64,000 nucleotides of DNA from Symbiodinium natans (Eukaryota; Sar; Dinophyceae; Suessiales; Symbiodiniaceae), in the NCBI GenBank assembly GCA_905221605.1, contig CAJNDS010001469.1:415501-479500 (forward strand). The letters run 5' to 3'. This document shows, piece after piece, positions 15,341 through 25,784 of the stretch; the stretch's first letter is position 1, and every line of letters starts with the position of its first letter. The position numbers and the translations under genes were made by a program. The notes beneath the pieces are model-generated. The model was given only the letters and a program-made list of their open reading frames with translations. It did not search any database and was not told the DNA's origin.

Positions 15341-15375
15341 TTTAGGGTTGAGGGTTTAGGGTTTAGGGTTTAGGG
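15341..15375 (+). repeat. Interstitial telomere-like block
   Basis: Five TTTAGGG-type units. The opposite orientation appears 67 bases later, so the two blocks face each other. Confidence 0.88.
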
Positions 15376-15441
15376 TGACATGTTCCCTGACACAAGGGCA
15401 CATCACAAGTCTCTATTGTGCAAGCCAGATTGGTTGAATTG

Positions 15442-15522
15442 CCCTAAACCCTCAACCCTCAACCCTAAACCCTAAACCCTCAACCCTAAACCCTAAACCC
15501 TCAACCCTAAACCCTAAACCCT
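15442..15522 (-). repeat. Interstitial telomere-like block (CCCTAAA/CCCTCAA)
   Basis: Eleven or so units alternating CCCTAAA and CCCTCAA. The higher-order mix suggests local unit duplication rather than direct telomerase synthesis. Confidence 0.9.
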
Positions 15523-16159
15523 GGGCTCCTCAATTAACATTATCCAGTATTTAACGCGTTCTCGAGTCCCCTACCTAAAGGCTCTTTTGTAGTACCTTTT
15601 TTCGGGTTGTGTACAAAAGACGAACTACATTAGAGCCTTCAGGCAGTTTGGAACGGTCCGCAAAAAAAAAGCGGTTCTTGAGAATGTTTCCCATCCCCAC
15701 TGCTAGGGGCCTTCAAAAACGTTGCATCATGTACGTCTAGACATGGATGTATTATACTTATTCACTACATAGGTAATTATCTCTAAACCCTAAACCCTAA
15801 ACCCTGAACCCTGAACCCTAAACCCCCGTTTTGTGCATGTCTACTTACATTCTTAATTCGTGTTGCTTGCGGTGGCCAAGGGGTCGATGACCTGTCGCAG
15901 ATTGAAGCGAAGGCGCAGCGGGCGATCTGCTTTTGAGAAGTTCGACGTCCTACATTAGGGTTTAGGGTTTTGGGTTTAGGGTTTAGGGTTTAGGGTTTTA
16001 GCAGATTTTCAGCGCCCAAACCATGCACCCCTAAACCCTAAGCCCGAAAAACCTCCCCCGGTGCCATTACATCAATCGTCTGAAAGCCTTGGCAGCCAGC
16101 AGGCAAGCAACCCACACTGAATTTCAACCCTCTACCTCCGAAGCCTTAGCCACCAGTAG
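15523..16159. other. Non-coding stretch with two small telomere-like blocks
   Basis: CCCTAAA units at 15783-15826 and TTTAGGG units at 15955-16000. Between them is single-copy-looking DNA with no recognised gene. Confidence 0.5.
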
Positions 16160-16248
16160 CCCTAAACCCTAAACCCTAATCCCTGAACCCTAACCCTAAA
16201 CCCTAAACCCTAAACCCTAAACCCTAAACCCTAAACCCTAAACCCTAA
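16160..16248 (-). repeat. Interstitial telomere-like block
   Basis: About twelve CCCTAAA units with a few substitutions at the left. Confidence 0.92.
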
Positions 16249-16460
16249 GCGTTAGCCCGAAACCCTAAAAGGAGAAAAGTTGGGTGGATGCCTGCGTAAG
16301 CAGGGGGTGGGAAAAATAAAACAACCCAACCTTTCTGGTTGTGGTGGCTCCAACTTCAATACACGCCGCCGCGACATATGCCGCCCCCTCACACCCCCTG
16401 GGTGTGTTGGGGCGCCATCTCCGCATGAAATCTACTCCCGCGGCGCGGCGAGAAACGAGA

Positions 16461-16591
16461 AACCCTAAACCCTAAACCCTAAACCCTAAACCCTAAACCC
16501 TAAACCCTAAACCCTAAACCCTAAACCCTAAACCCTAAACCCTAAACCCTAAACCCTAAACCCTAAACCCTAAACCCTAAACCCTAAACCC
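16461..16591 (-). repeat. Longest pure interstitial telomere-like block
   Basis: About 18 uninterrupted CCCTAAA units. It is followed directly by single-copy DNA, so this is an internal block and not a chromosome end. Confidence 0.95.
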
Positions 16592-16743
16592 GAACCATTC
16601 GTAGCGTTGCGAAAAGGGCATCGTCCCCGACTTTGTGCTGCCCGGCGTGGGCTGCCTTTGGACCAAGCGATCGCAGAGCAGCCTGTGAGAGAGGAGGAGG
16701 CGGAGTTCAGGGTTTTTGGTTTAGGGATTTGGGCCCCCCTGCA

Positions 16744-16873
16744 TGGAGGTTCATGGTACTTGCTAACCCAGTTACAACAGTACATAGAACCCAATTATAG
16801 CCATGTTAGGGCACTTAAGGGGCTTAGAAGTGGGGTATTATAGCTGGTTTAGAAGTACCATGACCCTCCAAGT
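16744..16873. repeat. Palindromic element, family A, copy 1
   Basis: The left arm TGGAGGTTCATGGTACTT pairs with the right arm AGTACCATGACCCTCCA. This is the commonest foldback family here, with copies or fragments near 22368, 24182, 25511, 27360, 32190, 36528, 43896, 48033, 53104, 55729, 57007 and 63285. TA flanks suggest a Tc1/mariner-type MITE. Confidence 0.8.
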
Positions 16874-16959
16874 ACCCCCAAATATCATTTCCTCCCCGTA
16901 TGCTATAAGATACCGAGTATGTACTGTCAGGGAGTAGGGGGGGAATATTCGGGCGCCTT

Positions 16960-17042
16960 TAACCGTTTGGGGTATATACAATCCTACCATATTTGAAAGG
17001 TTAACCTTTTTGGGCCAGGGTGCTCGGCAGCACCTGGGTCTT
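16960..17042. repeat. Family K element, partial
   Basis: GGGGTATATACAATCCTACC, GAAAGGTTAACCTTTTTGGG and CCAGGGTGCTCGG match the centre and right part of family K. The left arm is absent or diverged. Confidence 0.65.
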
Positions 17043-17160
17043 CCTACGCCTTCGTAAGACAGATGTTGCTGCGAGCAGAAACACCTTACGCGTATTACGC
17101 GTATGGCAAGGCCTTCTGAGCGGTCAATCAGCATCTAGCAGCTAGCAAGCTGCTTCAACA

Positions 17161-17399
17161 GAGTCGATAATTCAAACTCATTACCCCAAGAGCCCAATGC
17201 CACTACCCTTAATTAAGGAGTAGGACTCGTAGGACCCCTTAAGGTCTATTCTTTAATGAAGGGACAGGCCTATTCTATATATAAATATGAATACTAATAT
17301 CCATATAAATATAAAAATACATATAAATATAAATCAATAAACAAATATATATATATATATGCTACCCCCCCCCCATGGACCTACCAATTTCCTTTGTTA
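17161..17399. other. Family B-like remnant and AT-rich tract
   Basis: 17184-17265 resembles family B (CCAATGCC...TTAATTAAGGAG...CTTTAATGAAGGGA). It is followed by an ATAAATAT-rich run (17270-17360) and a short poly-C. Confidence 0.45.
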
Positions 17400-17640
17400 T
17401 TATCCATGAATTTCGCGGTCTAAGCCACATGGTTTGAAAACCATGGGTTTTATGGATAACATTTGTTTTGCCGATGTTTTCGGGCTCCATCCTTCAAAAA
17501 CATTGGTAAAACCAATTATCCGTGAATTGGGTGCTCCCAGCCACATGGTTTGAAAACCATGGATTTTATGGATAACATTGGTTTTGCCGATGTTTTCGGG
17601 CTCCATCCTTCAAAAACATGGGTAAAACCAATGTTTTCCA
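17400..17640. repeat. Two 116-bp tandem units with internal palindromes
   Basis: CCACATGGTTTGAAAACCAT recurs at 17425 and 17541, a 116-bp period. Each unit also carries TTTTGCCGATGTTTTCGGG and AAAACATTGGTAAAACCAAT-like segments, which link this pair to the 263-bp array at 18832-20070. Confidence 0.8.
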
Positions 17641-17716
17641 TGATTTTCGTGATCTGAGGCTCTCTCCCAGCCACCGTAGTACCAAGCAACAAACTCGAAT
17701 CCTGCAAAATCTCGAG

Positions 17717-18019
17717 GGAGTACCAAAACCTCCTTATAATCAATCACGCCCCAATACGCAAGACATGACATCTGTCCTAAAAACACTACCTTAGCTACGA
17801 TATGTCAAACAGTCATCCCCCGATAAGCAAGACCTAATATACTAAACCTGTACCTTAGCAACATATCTTAAGACATCACGCCCTAAGGCTCCTACCAATT
17901 TAATAAGGTTCCTATCAATTTCAACAGGATTCTTATGCATGTTACTGGGATTCGCATAGGATTCTCATTAATTTTAAAGGATTCCTATTGGATTAGGCTC
18001 ATACTAGTTTAGTAGGATT
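17717..18019 (+). repeat. Segmental duplication, copy 1
   Basis: GAGTACCAAAACCTCC...TAGTTTAGTAGGAT is repeated at 18534-18822 with a deletion of about 20 bp and scattered substitutions. No ORF is conserved between copies. Confidence 0.85.
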
Positions 18020-18530
18020 CCTATCAGTTCTTGTGAAAGGATTCTATTGTTTTTAAGGCCTATTGGTTCCTATTGATTTAGAAAGATTCCTTCTCGTTTT
18101 AATAGGATTCCTGTGACTTGTAACCCGGGTTGTTTCCAACTTGTTAAGGTTCCTATTCATTTTAATAGGCTTCCTATTAACTGTTGTCCGGTCCCGATAA
18201 TTCAATAGAGGATTCCTATTTACTTTCATAGGATCCCAATAAAGTTTCATAGGGTTCCTAATTATTAATAAGGCCCCTATTTTCTGTAATGAGAGTCCTA
18301 TCAATTTTAATCAGACTCTTATGTTAATGGGGTTCGTGTTAATATTAAAGGGATCTCATTCACTTTCAAGGGATTCCTGTTGGTCTAGGCTCATGTTCAT
18401 TTTAATCGGTTTGTCTAAAGGTTCACGTTATTTCTTATAGGAGTCCGATTGGTTCCTATTAATTTGAGTAGGGTTCCTCTTCAGTTTAATAGGATTCCTA
18501 CTAATCCTATTAATTCTACGAAAATGTTGG
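17935..18530. repeat. Degenerate AGGATTCCTATT repeats
   Basis: Many variants of TTAATAGGATTCCTATTAAT, about 25-30 bp apart and self-complementary at their cores. The pattern is an old, decayed short tandem array rather than coding DNA. Confidence 0.7.
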
Positions 18531-18533
18531 GAG

Positions 18534-18822
18534 AGTACCAAAACCTCCTTACAATCAATCACGCCCCAATACGCCAAGACATGACATCTGTCCTAAAAAC
18601 ACTACCTTAGCTACGATATCTCAAACAGTCATCCCCCGATAAGCAAGTCCTAACATCTATACTAACACTGTACCTTAGCAACATATCTTAAGACATCACG
18701 CCCTAAGGCTCCTACCAATTTAATAAGGTAGGATTCTTATGCATGTTACTGGGATTCGCGTAGGATTCTCATTGATTTGAAGGGATTCCTATTGGATTAG
18801 GCTCATACTAGTTTAGTAGGAT
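18534..18822 (+). repeat. Segmental duplication, copy 2
   Basis: Second copy of 17717-18019. Its right edge abuts the 263-bp array, so array growth may have started at this junction. Confidence 0.85.
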
Positions 18823-18831
18823 GTTAGAGGA

Positions 18832-20070
18832 TAAAAACCATGATTTTTCAAACTACTCGGAGACCCAAGCCCATAGTTTGGAAAATCATGGTTTTTATGG
18901 TTTTTATTGGTTTTTGCGATGTTTCGTGAGCATGGGCTCAAAAAACATCGGTAAAACCAATGTTTTTTTGAAGGTAGGGGTTCAAAAACATCGGTAACAC
19001 CAATGTTTTGGAGAGGCCACCTTCAAAAAACATCGGTAAAACCAATGTTTTTGGAGCCCCTGCTCAGGAAACATCGCAAAAACCAATAAAAACCATAAAA
19101 ACCATGATTTTTCAAACTACTCGGAGACCCAAGCCCATAGTTTGGAAAATCATGGTTTTTATGGTTTTTATTGGTTTTTGCGATGTTTCGTGAGCATGGG
19201 CTCAAAAAACATCGGTAAAACCAATGTTTTTTGAAGGTAGGGGTTCAAAAACATTGGTAAAACCAATGTTTTGGAGAGGCCACCTTCAAAAAACATCGGT
19301 AAAACCAATGTTTTTGGAGCCCCTGCTCAGGAAACATCGCAAAAACCAATAAAAACCATAAAAACCATGATTTTTCAAACTACTCGGAGACCCAAGCCCA
19401 TAGTTTGGAAAATCATGGTTTTTATGGTTTTTATTGGTTTTTGCGATGTTTCGTGAGCATGGGCTCAAAAAACATCGGTAAAACCAATGTTTTTTGAAGG
19501 TAGGGGTTCAAAAACATTGGTAAAACCAATGTTTTGGAGAGGCCACCTTCAAAAAACATCGGTAAAACCAATGTTTTTGGAGCCCCTGCTCAGGAAACAT
19601 CGCAAAAACCAATAAAAACCATAAAAACCATGATTTTTCAAACTACTCGGAGACCCAAGCCCATAGTTTGGAAAATCATGGTTTTTATGGTTTTTATTGG
19701 TTTTTGCGATGTTTCGTGAGCATGGGCTCAAAAAACATCGGTAAAACCAATGTTTTTTGAAGGTAGGGGTTCAAAAACATCGGTAAAACCAATGTTTTGG
19801 AGAGGCCACCTTCAAAAAACATCGGTAAAACCAATGTTTTTGGAGCCCCTGCTCAGGAAACATCGCAAAAACCAATAAAAACCATAAAAACCATGATTTT
19901 TCAAACTACTCGGAGACCCAAGCCCATAGTTTGGAAAATCATGGTTTTTATGGTTTTTATTGGTTTTTGCGATGTTTCGTGAGCATGGGCTCAAAAAACA
20001 TCGGTAAAACCAATGTTTTTTGAAGGTAGGGGTTCAAAAACATTGGTAAAACCAATGTTTTGGAGAAGCC
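18832..20070. repeat. 263-bp tandem array of hairpin-forming units
   Basis: About 4.7 units. The marker TGATTTTTCAAACTAC recurs at 18841, 19105, 19368, 19631 and 19894. Units are nearly identical, differing for example in CATCGGT versus CATTGGT. Each holds a long perfect inverted repeat: AAACATCGCAAAAACCAAT...CCATGATTTTTC pairs with GAAAATCATGG...GCGATGTTT, about 45 bp per arm around a loop of about 30 bp. It also holds several ACATCGGTAAAACCAATGT palindromes. Short open frames of 60-61 codons recur on both strands only because the units are copies. Confidence 0.95.
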
Positions 20071-20253
20071 ACCCTTTTTTGAAACATCGGTCAAGCCGAG
20101 GTTTCAAAAAAAAGGTAGGTCCATGGGGGGGGGGGTACCATATATATATATATACATATACACATGTAAATATATGTATGCATATACATGGCGTGGGAGG
20201 GTTGGGGGCATCGGGCTTCACATGCACGGTAGGCTGAGAATCGCTCGTGTCTT

Positions 20254-20327
20254 ACCACTATTTGCTTAAGAACTCTCCCCCAAAAAAACACCAGAGAGTA
20301 ATCCCGGTTCTTAAGGAATTAGTATGG
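20254..20327. repeat. Palindromic element, family E, short copy
   Basis: The left arm ACTATTTGCTTAAGAAC pairs with the right arm GGTTCTTAAGGAATTAGT. Better copies are at 38615-38743 and 54441-54553. Confidence 0.65.
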
Positions 20328-20333
20328 TCTAGG

Positions 20334-20396
20334 GTATAGGTTTAGGGTTTAGGGTTTAGGGTTTAGGGTTTAGGGTTTAGGGTTTAGGGTTTAGGG
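20334..20396 (+). repeat. Interstitial telomere-like block
   Basis: About eight TTTAGGG units directly after family E copy 1. Confidence 0.92.
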
Positions 20397-21090
20397 CCAA
20401 AGAACTCTGAACCCAAGCGCCCTAAATACAACTACGCCCTAGTTTTCCCCTAAACCCTCGTCAACCCTAAGCACCCTAAACCCTATTTGGAAGGCAGATG
20501 CGTCTGCGAGTTCCTCCTCGCCCCCAGATGAGGAGTTGTGAACCTGCGGCGGCGTGTTGAGCAGAAAACAGCTGTCGTGCACGGTTGAGGGTTTAGGGTT
20601 TTTGGGGTTGTGGGTTTGGCAAAAAATCTTGAGATTCAGGTTAGGTGGGGGGGGGTCTGATGAGGACTGACAAGAGTCCGGGCTTAAAGGAGTTCAGGGT
20701 GCGGTTCACCTAGAGAAGCCTTCAAGCCCTGAAGAAACCTTAATTAAGCTGCATAATTAGCCCTGAGTAGCCTTAATTAGGGGAGGGGGACCTAGGGGGG
20801 TTGCCCATGAACAGGGGCTTTTGGGGTTTTGGGGTTTTGGGCTTACTGTTCAGGATTCGCAGGCTTCGTTGGGAAGGATCCCACGGACTCATCAAACCCC
20901 CCAACCTCAGATACCGTTCCAGACGCCCTAAACCCGAATAGCCCCAAACCCCAAACCGTAAACCCTAAACCCTCAACCCTAAACCCTAAACCCCCAAAGA
21001 AGCCCACATCCGATGGTGCTCCCAGGTATGCGTGTGCGAGGAGGCCTTGACCTGATGGCCCCGTGCTCAGTGACACCCACAGAGCCCAGT
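20397..21090. other. Non-coding stretch
   Basis: Contains diverged CCCTAAA blocks (20446-20485 and 20921-20996), GGGGTTTT-type repeats (20820-20840) and a possible family B remnant with two TTAATTA cores near 20740-20785. No gene recognised. Confidence 0.45.
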
Positions 21091-21237
21091 AGGGTTTAGG
21101 GTTCAGGGTTCAGGGTTTAGGGTTCAGGATTCAGGATTCAGGGTTTAGGGTTTAGGGTTTAGGGTGGGTTTAGGGTTGAGGGTTGAGGGTTTAGGTTTTA
21201 GGGTTTAGGGTTTAGGGTTTAGGGTTTAGGGTTTAGG
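21091..21237 (+). repeat. Interstitial telomere-like block, mixed variants
   Basis: About twenty units mixing TTTAGGG, TTCAGGG, TTCAGGA and TTGAGGG. Variants are clustered, suggesting local duplications. Confidence 0.92.
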
Positions 21238-21351
21238 GGCCCAATACCCCTGAATTCAGGAGTATGCCTTAAATCCCGATAAGGATCCGTATATCATTTG
21301 AGTTCTTCAATTAGGGACCAAGTCTACCTTAAAACCATGTCAAGGACCCTA

Positions 21352-21574
21352 CCCCTAAACCCTAAACCCTAAACCCTAAACCCTAAACCCTCAACCCTCC
21401 TACCTCATTTGACAAGGTCCATTCCTTGAGCGAGGGGCTCTTTGGGCACTTGGGCCATCTGTCGTGAGTGTAGGATTGCCGGTATTCAGGCAGAAGCCCA
21501 GGGCCCGAAGGTTTTAGGGTTTTAGGGTTTAGGGTTTAGGGTTTAGGGTTTAGGGTTTAGGGTTTAGGGTTTAG
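21352..21574. repeat. Two opposed telomere-like blocks
   Basis: CCCTAAA units at 21352-21400 and TTTAGGG units at 21513-21574, with about 110 bp of unique sequence between. Confidence 0.85.
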
Positions 21575-21700
21575 AAAGGAAAGCTTGAGTGCCTGGACCC
21601 CCCCAGTTCACTTGTTCGTTGGCTTGGTCTAGGTGACGTAGTATTGTACATATATGTTTAACAATGGAAGCTGCCGTAGATATTACGGGGCCAAGGTCTG

Positions 21701-21802
21701 CCCTAAACCCCAAACCCTAAACCCCTAAACCCTAAACCCTAAACCCTAAACCCTAAACCCTAAACCCTAAACCCTAAACCCTAAACCCTAAACCCTAAAC
21801 CC
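21701..21802 (-). repeat. Interstitial telomere-like block
   Basis: About fourteen CCCTAAA units, mostly pure. Confidence 0.93.
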
Positions 21803-21926
21803 ACCCCAAGAATCTAACCTTCCGGGGTAAAGCCTCGTGGAGGATCCACTGGACCAAGCCTTGGCAAGCGCTTTGCACCGGCTGGACACGCTGACTTCCG
21901 CGAGGCTCGTACTGGCATGGCTTGCT

Positions 21927-22029
21927 CAGGGTTTAGGGTTTAGGGTTTAGGGTTTAGGGTTTAAGGTTTCGGGTTTAGGGTTTAGGGTTTAGGGTTTAGG
22001 GTTCAGGGTTTAGGGTTTAGGGTTTAGGG
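21927..22029 (+). repeat. Interstitial telomere-like block
   Basis: About fourteen TTTAGGG units with TTAAGGT, TTTCGGG and TTCAGGG variants. Confidence 0.93.
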
Positions 22030-22367
22030 ATTATGGTTAGGGAAGCCGGGCGGGAACACGCAAGCTCGTTGCACAAAGGGCCTAGGGCAGCACGAAGAAC
22101 GTATCCTAAGTGATACTCGCTCGCGCGCTCGCGCGCGCTCGTTCCCCAGACACTTCGTCATGCTTCTTCTCTTGAAGAGAGGGAGCATGTATTCGTGCAC
22201 GAGCCTAACATGACTTTGGTTCGGCATAAGCATGCTTGCATCGTAGTGCGTAGGGTTCACATTGTTGTTTCTGAGACTTCAGGGCTGGGATGCCTGCGCC
22301 AAGAAGGGCGTGACATGGCGTGACCTGCCTGAGCGAGGTCAAGAGCACGGCCAGTTCAACATGGCTC
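22030..22367. other. Non-coding stretch with GCTCGC-rich patch
   Basis: A GCTCGCGCGCTCGCGCGCGC run near 22118-22141, otherwise single-copy-looking. No gene recognised. Confidence 0.45.
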
Positions 22368-22506
22368 TACTTGGAGGTTCATGGTACTTATTAACCACTT
22401 GTAACTGTACTGAAAACCCACTTGTAAGCCCCTTCAGTGCCCTAATTTTAAGTACAGAGATAAGTACAGCTATAACTGGTTAACAAGTACCATGAACCTC
22501 CAAGTA
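22368..22506. repeat. Palindromic element, family A, copy 2
   Basis: Well-preserved copy. TACTTGGAGGTTCATGGTAC at the left end and GTACCATGAACCTCCAAGTA at the right end are perfect inverted repeats ending in TA. Confidence 0.9.
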
Positions 22507-22783
22507 CACGCCCAAGATGCGTCAGATGGCTCATTGCATCAACCCATCCTACCCTAAACCCTATACCCTATTCTAAATACTCTGAAGCCTAAACCCTAAA
22601 CCATTGTTAAGGCCCCCTAGAGTCTTACTCGTAGGCTGGACGTGGAGAAGCTGGGGCCTGGACGATACAAGCTTGCCGGGGGCCTTGGGTTTCGGGGGTT
22701 CATTCATGAGATTTCATGAGTATTATTTTTAATTTCAGGTGGGTATTTACATCTACATATATTTCTATACATATGTATATATA
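22507..22783. other. Non-coding stretch
   Basis: A few weak CCCTAAA units (22550-22605) and unique sequence. No gene seen. Confidence 0.4.
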
Positions 22784-22939
22784 AGCGTGTGTGTGTGTGT
22801 GTGTCTGTGTGTGTGTGTGTATGTCTGTGTGTGTGTCTCTGTGTGTGTGTCTGTGTGTGTGTCTGTGTGTGTGTCTGTGTGTGTGTCTGTGTGTCTGTGT
22901 GTCTGTGTGTCTGTGTGTCTGTGTGTCTGTGTGTCTGTG

Positions 22940-22977
<38 letters not shown>
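22784..22977. repeat. (GT)n / (GTGTCT)n microsatellite
   Basis: GT runs shifting to GTGTGTCT and then to pure CTGT tetramers at 22940-22972. Cys/Val-rich and Thr/His-rich open frames here are artefacts. Confidence 0.95.
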
Positions 22978-22978
<1 letters not shown>

Positions 22979-23391
22979 GTTTTTCTTCTTCTAAGAATAT
23001 GTGTATACACACATGTTATCTTTGTTGTACTTTGTTGGGGTTCAGTTCCGTTGGGATTTTGGGGGTGTTTTCTCGGCCGTAGAGGGTTTAGGGTCTTGGG
23101 CTGCTGGGGTGCAGAAGTTGGAGGGACGGTTCCCGAATTGAGGGGAGCTGCACAGGCCGGAAAGAAGTCCGAGCATTTTGGGTTTAGCAGCAGTAGCACG
23201 CCTGTGACAATATTCCTGACATGCGTCGGGCTCAGGATTCAAGATCTAGATGCTTCCTGACTGCTTAGGGGCGTAGAGTTTGTCCCTGAACCTCTGTAGC
23301 CATCAGCGGAGTGGCGTTTTTGCTGTCCCGTCATCGCACAGCAAACCATAGAGCAGAAGCCAGAAATCTCACGTCATCCCTTGAAATCCTT
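22978..23391. other. Non-coding stretch
   Basis: Unique-looking sequence with no recognised gene. Confidence 0.35.
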
Positions 23392-23524
23392 AACCTTGGG
23401 ATGGTCCCCCTTTTCCTAAGAGTCTAGGGTTTTGGGTTTAGGGTTTAGTCAAAAAGGGATTATCGTACCCCCCCACATTATAATCCTTATTCAGGACTGT
23501 TAGTATAAGGGCGAACATCCCAAT
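23392..23524. repeat. Palindromic element, family H, interrupted by telomere-like DNA
   Basis: Left CCTTGGGATGGTCCCCCTT and right AGGGCGAACATCCCAA match family H copy 1. A TTTAGGG-type insert (23423-23448) lies within the left half. Confidence 0.75.
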
Positions 23525-24181
23525 CTTAAACCCTGGAATGCTCAACTCAAAGTCCCAAAACACATTCGCAGGAGGGCCGCGCCGTGCTTTTGCGAAAACC
23601 GTCAGGTCCGAGCGATGCCCGGGAGTTTTTTTTTTTTTTTTTTGTTTAGGCGTCTTTGGTTGCAGGGTTTTGGGACAACTATTTTCAGGCTTGGCCGGCG
23701 ACACCCGAGCCTGAGCGTCTTCTCGCGTGCTTCGGACATGCGTTCGCGAGTGACACGTCGACCCTAGGCGGACCCTTGTTAATGTACTGCTGGGGGTGGG
23801 AGACAGCACCTTTGCATGCCCATTATCTACTACTCTCCTTTCAACACCACCAAGACTTAACCCTGCCATCTATACTCTTACAACAACGCATTGCTCCGGT
23901 AAGCCCTATGCCTATGCACCATACACCGTACGCCCGAGCAACCCTAAATCAACACTAGACCTCGAAACCCTCAACCCACGAGGCCGATAAGGTTACTCTA
24001 GTCTAGAGAAAAAGGTACTGGTAACCCTTCGAAAACCAACCCCAAACCCTAAACCCTAAACCCTAAACCCTAACCTCCAGAAACCGCTCAGAAACCCCAG
24101 GAGGAGCATCGCCACGAAAGCCGAAGAGCAACCTGATGATCTTCGAAGAGCAGGAGAGGTTCTGGGCATGACCTTCGGGAT
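23525..24181. other. Non-coding stretch
   Basis: A poly-T (23627-23643), then unique sequence and a CCCTAAA block at 24042-24076. Short open frames near 23656-23958 have no recognisable domain. Confidence 0.4.
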
Positions 24182-24310
24182 TACTTGAAAGTTCATGGGT
24201 ACTTCTAACCCCAATTATAACCCTAAACCCTAAACCCTAAAAGGACTTGGGGGGGGGGACTTCTGAGTCCTGTGATAACTTTCATGATAAGCACCCTGAA
24301 ACTCCAAGCA
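24182..24310. repeat. Family A, degenerate copy with telomere-like insert
   Basis: TACTTGAAAGTTCATGGGTAC pairs loosely with GCACCCTGAAACTCCAAG. A CCCTAAA tract sits at 24217-24241 and joins TATAACCC, a natural microhomology of the element. Confidence 0.55.
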
Positions 24311-24716
24311 GGGTTGAGTTGTTTTAAATCTTTATATGCATGTTCATACATATGTCTGTTTATATATTTTCAGAGTTGTAGGCTTTAGGGTTTCAACGCG
24401 AAGCATGGCCCGGAGCCGGATGTGTTTTTTTTCTGTTGTCAGATTACGGCATGAAAGGCTCCCCTGCCTTGCCGAAGGGTGTAGGGTCTAGGGTTTAGGG
24501 TCTAGGGTTTAGGGTTTAGGGTCCAAAAGCTTCCTGTCAGCACAACACAGCCACCCTTAGCTGCAACATACCAGTTAGATTCTTTGCCGGACACTCTTTT
24601 TTGTGAAGTGTGCTGCTATTTGAGAACTCGGTCAAGGTGCCTGCAGGAGGAAATACCCTCCCCCTGATACTTAATCCCCCCTAAATCTGAAATTCGCCTA
24701 GGCCTGAAAAATATAG

Positions 24717-24749
<33 letters not shown>

Positions 24750-25034
24750 ACATCAGGGGGGGGGGGGGGGGGCCTAAACCCTAAACCTGAATTCCGAAGC
24801 CAACTCAAGGGCGAAGGCCCTGAACCCCTCCCCCCCCCCCGCCCCCCCTAATTCTCAAACAGGTTTAGTATTGGGCTGGGTGCCGGCAGGGTCCCGGAAA
24901 AATATTATTTAAAATTAGGGGGGTTTTAGTATGAGGAGGAAGGGACTCATAGCGTTCAGGGTTTAGGGTTGACGATCGGCTTGCCATTTGCCTTGCCTGT
25001 CTTCTGTGAGTGTGAGCGACTCAGCCCGCCCTTA
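24311..25034. other. Non-coding stretch with simple tracts
   Basis: TTTAGGG/TCTAGGG units (24480-24522), TA run (24714-24750), poly-G (24757-24773), poly-C (24827-24840) and a small block at 24957-24970. No gene. Confidence 0.5.
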
Positions 25035-25139
25035 ACCTTAGTAGCTGAGTGTGTACACTTTACATTTTTTAGGATACTATAACCCGGTATAGAACTGAAA
25101 GTGTACACTTTTTAAGGCGTATGAGCTCAGCAACTAAGT
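25035..25139. repeat. Palindromic element, family M, copy 2
   Basis: CCTTAGTAGCTGAGTGTGTA at the left, GCTCAGCAACTAAG at the right, and inner GTGTACACTTT repeated in inverted form. Matches 31-130. Confidence 0.75.
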
Positions 25140-25510
25140 AACCGGGATCGCAGTGGACGGTTTTGCATTTAGGTTGGCTATGCCAGATGGCATCTCCTAC
25201 CGCAGGATAGCAGTGTCGCCACATGACACAGGGTTTATATTTCTGTTATTGGTGAGTGTATTTAAGGTTCCTTTTCAATATTGGTGAGTGTATGTACCTG
25301 GTGTCCTTTTGGGGGTACAAGAAATATATACCCTACTTCACATAGAGTTCATGAAGTGTTCTGTTTGAGCTAGTAGGCTGTCAAGCCTTAGCCCAAATCA
25401 AGCCCTGCACCCGATTTAGACTTTCACCAACATAGTGGTGCCTGGTTATGAGAACTTTGGTGGTAGAGGGTACCCTGTCTTAGGAACCCTCTCCCCTCGC
25501 CCTGCCCCCC

Positions 25511-25669
25511 TACTTGGAGGTTCATGGTACTTACTAACCCAATTGTAACCACGTTAGGGCACTTAAGGGGCTTATAAGTGGGTTATAAGTGCAGTTATAA
25601 CTGGGTTATATCCTCAAACCCTAAACCCTAAACCGGAAACAGGTTAGAAGTACCATGAACCTCCAAGTA
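25511..25669. repeat. Palindromic element, family A, with telomere-like insert
   Basis: Both ends are intact (TACTTGGAGGTTCATGGTAC and GTACCATGAACCTCCAAG). Inside the right half, TCCTCAAACCCTAAACCC and neighbouring bases (about 25612-25640) split GGGTTA from AGGTTA. Confidence 0.85.
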
Positions 25670-25784
25670 TTGAACTGGCGCAGGAGGATGGCACCCTGCG
25701 TGAGGGAGTGGACCTCTCCTTCTACCTTTCACAGGCGCGAACCACGAACTTAGGGTTTTGGGCTCCCCACAAAGGCGTGCCTAG

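Noticed and set aside
16461-16591. A true chromosome end
   Set aside because: The block is short and single-copy DNA continues on both sides. Blocks of both orientations alternate along the window.
18832-20070. Repeated 60-61 codon open frames on both strands of the 263-bp array
   Set aside because: They recur only because the units are copies. Their content is low-complexity and no domain is recognisable.
18832-20070. A CRISPR-like array
   Set aside because: The repeated unit is the whole 263 bp with no unique spacers, and the context is eukaryotic.
22739-23260. 173-codon frame over the GT microsatellite
   Set aside because: Cys/Val repeats come directly from (GT)n. The C-terminal part has no known domain.
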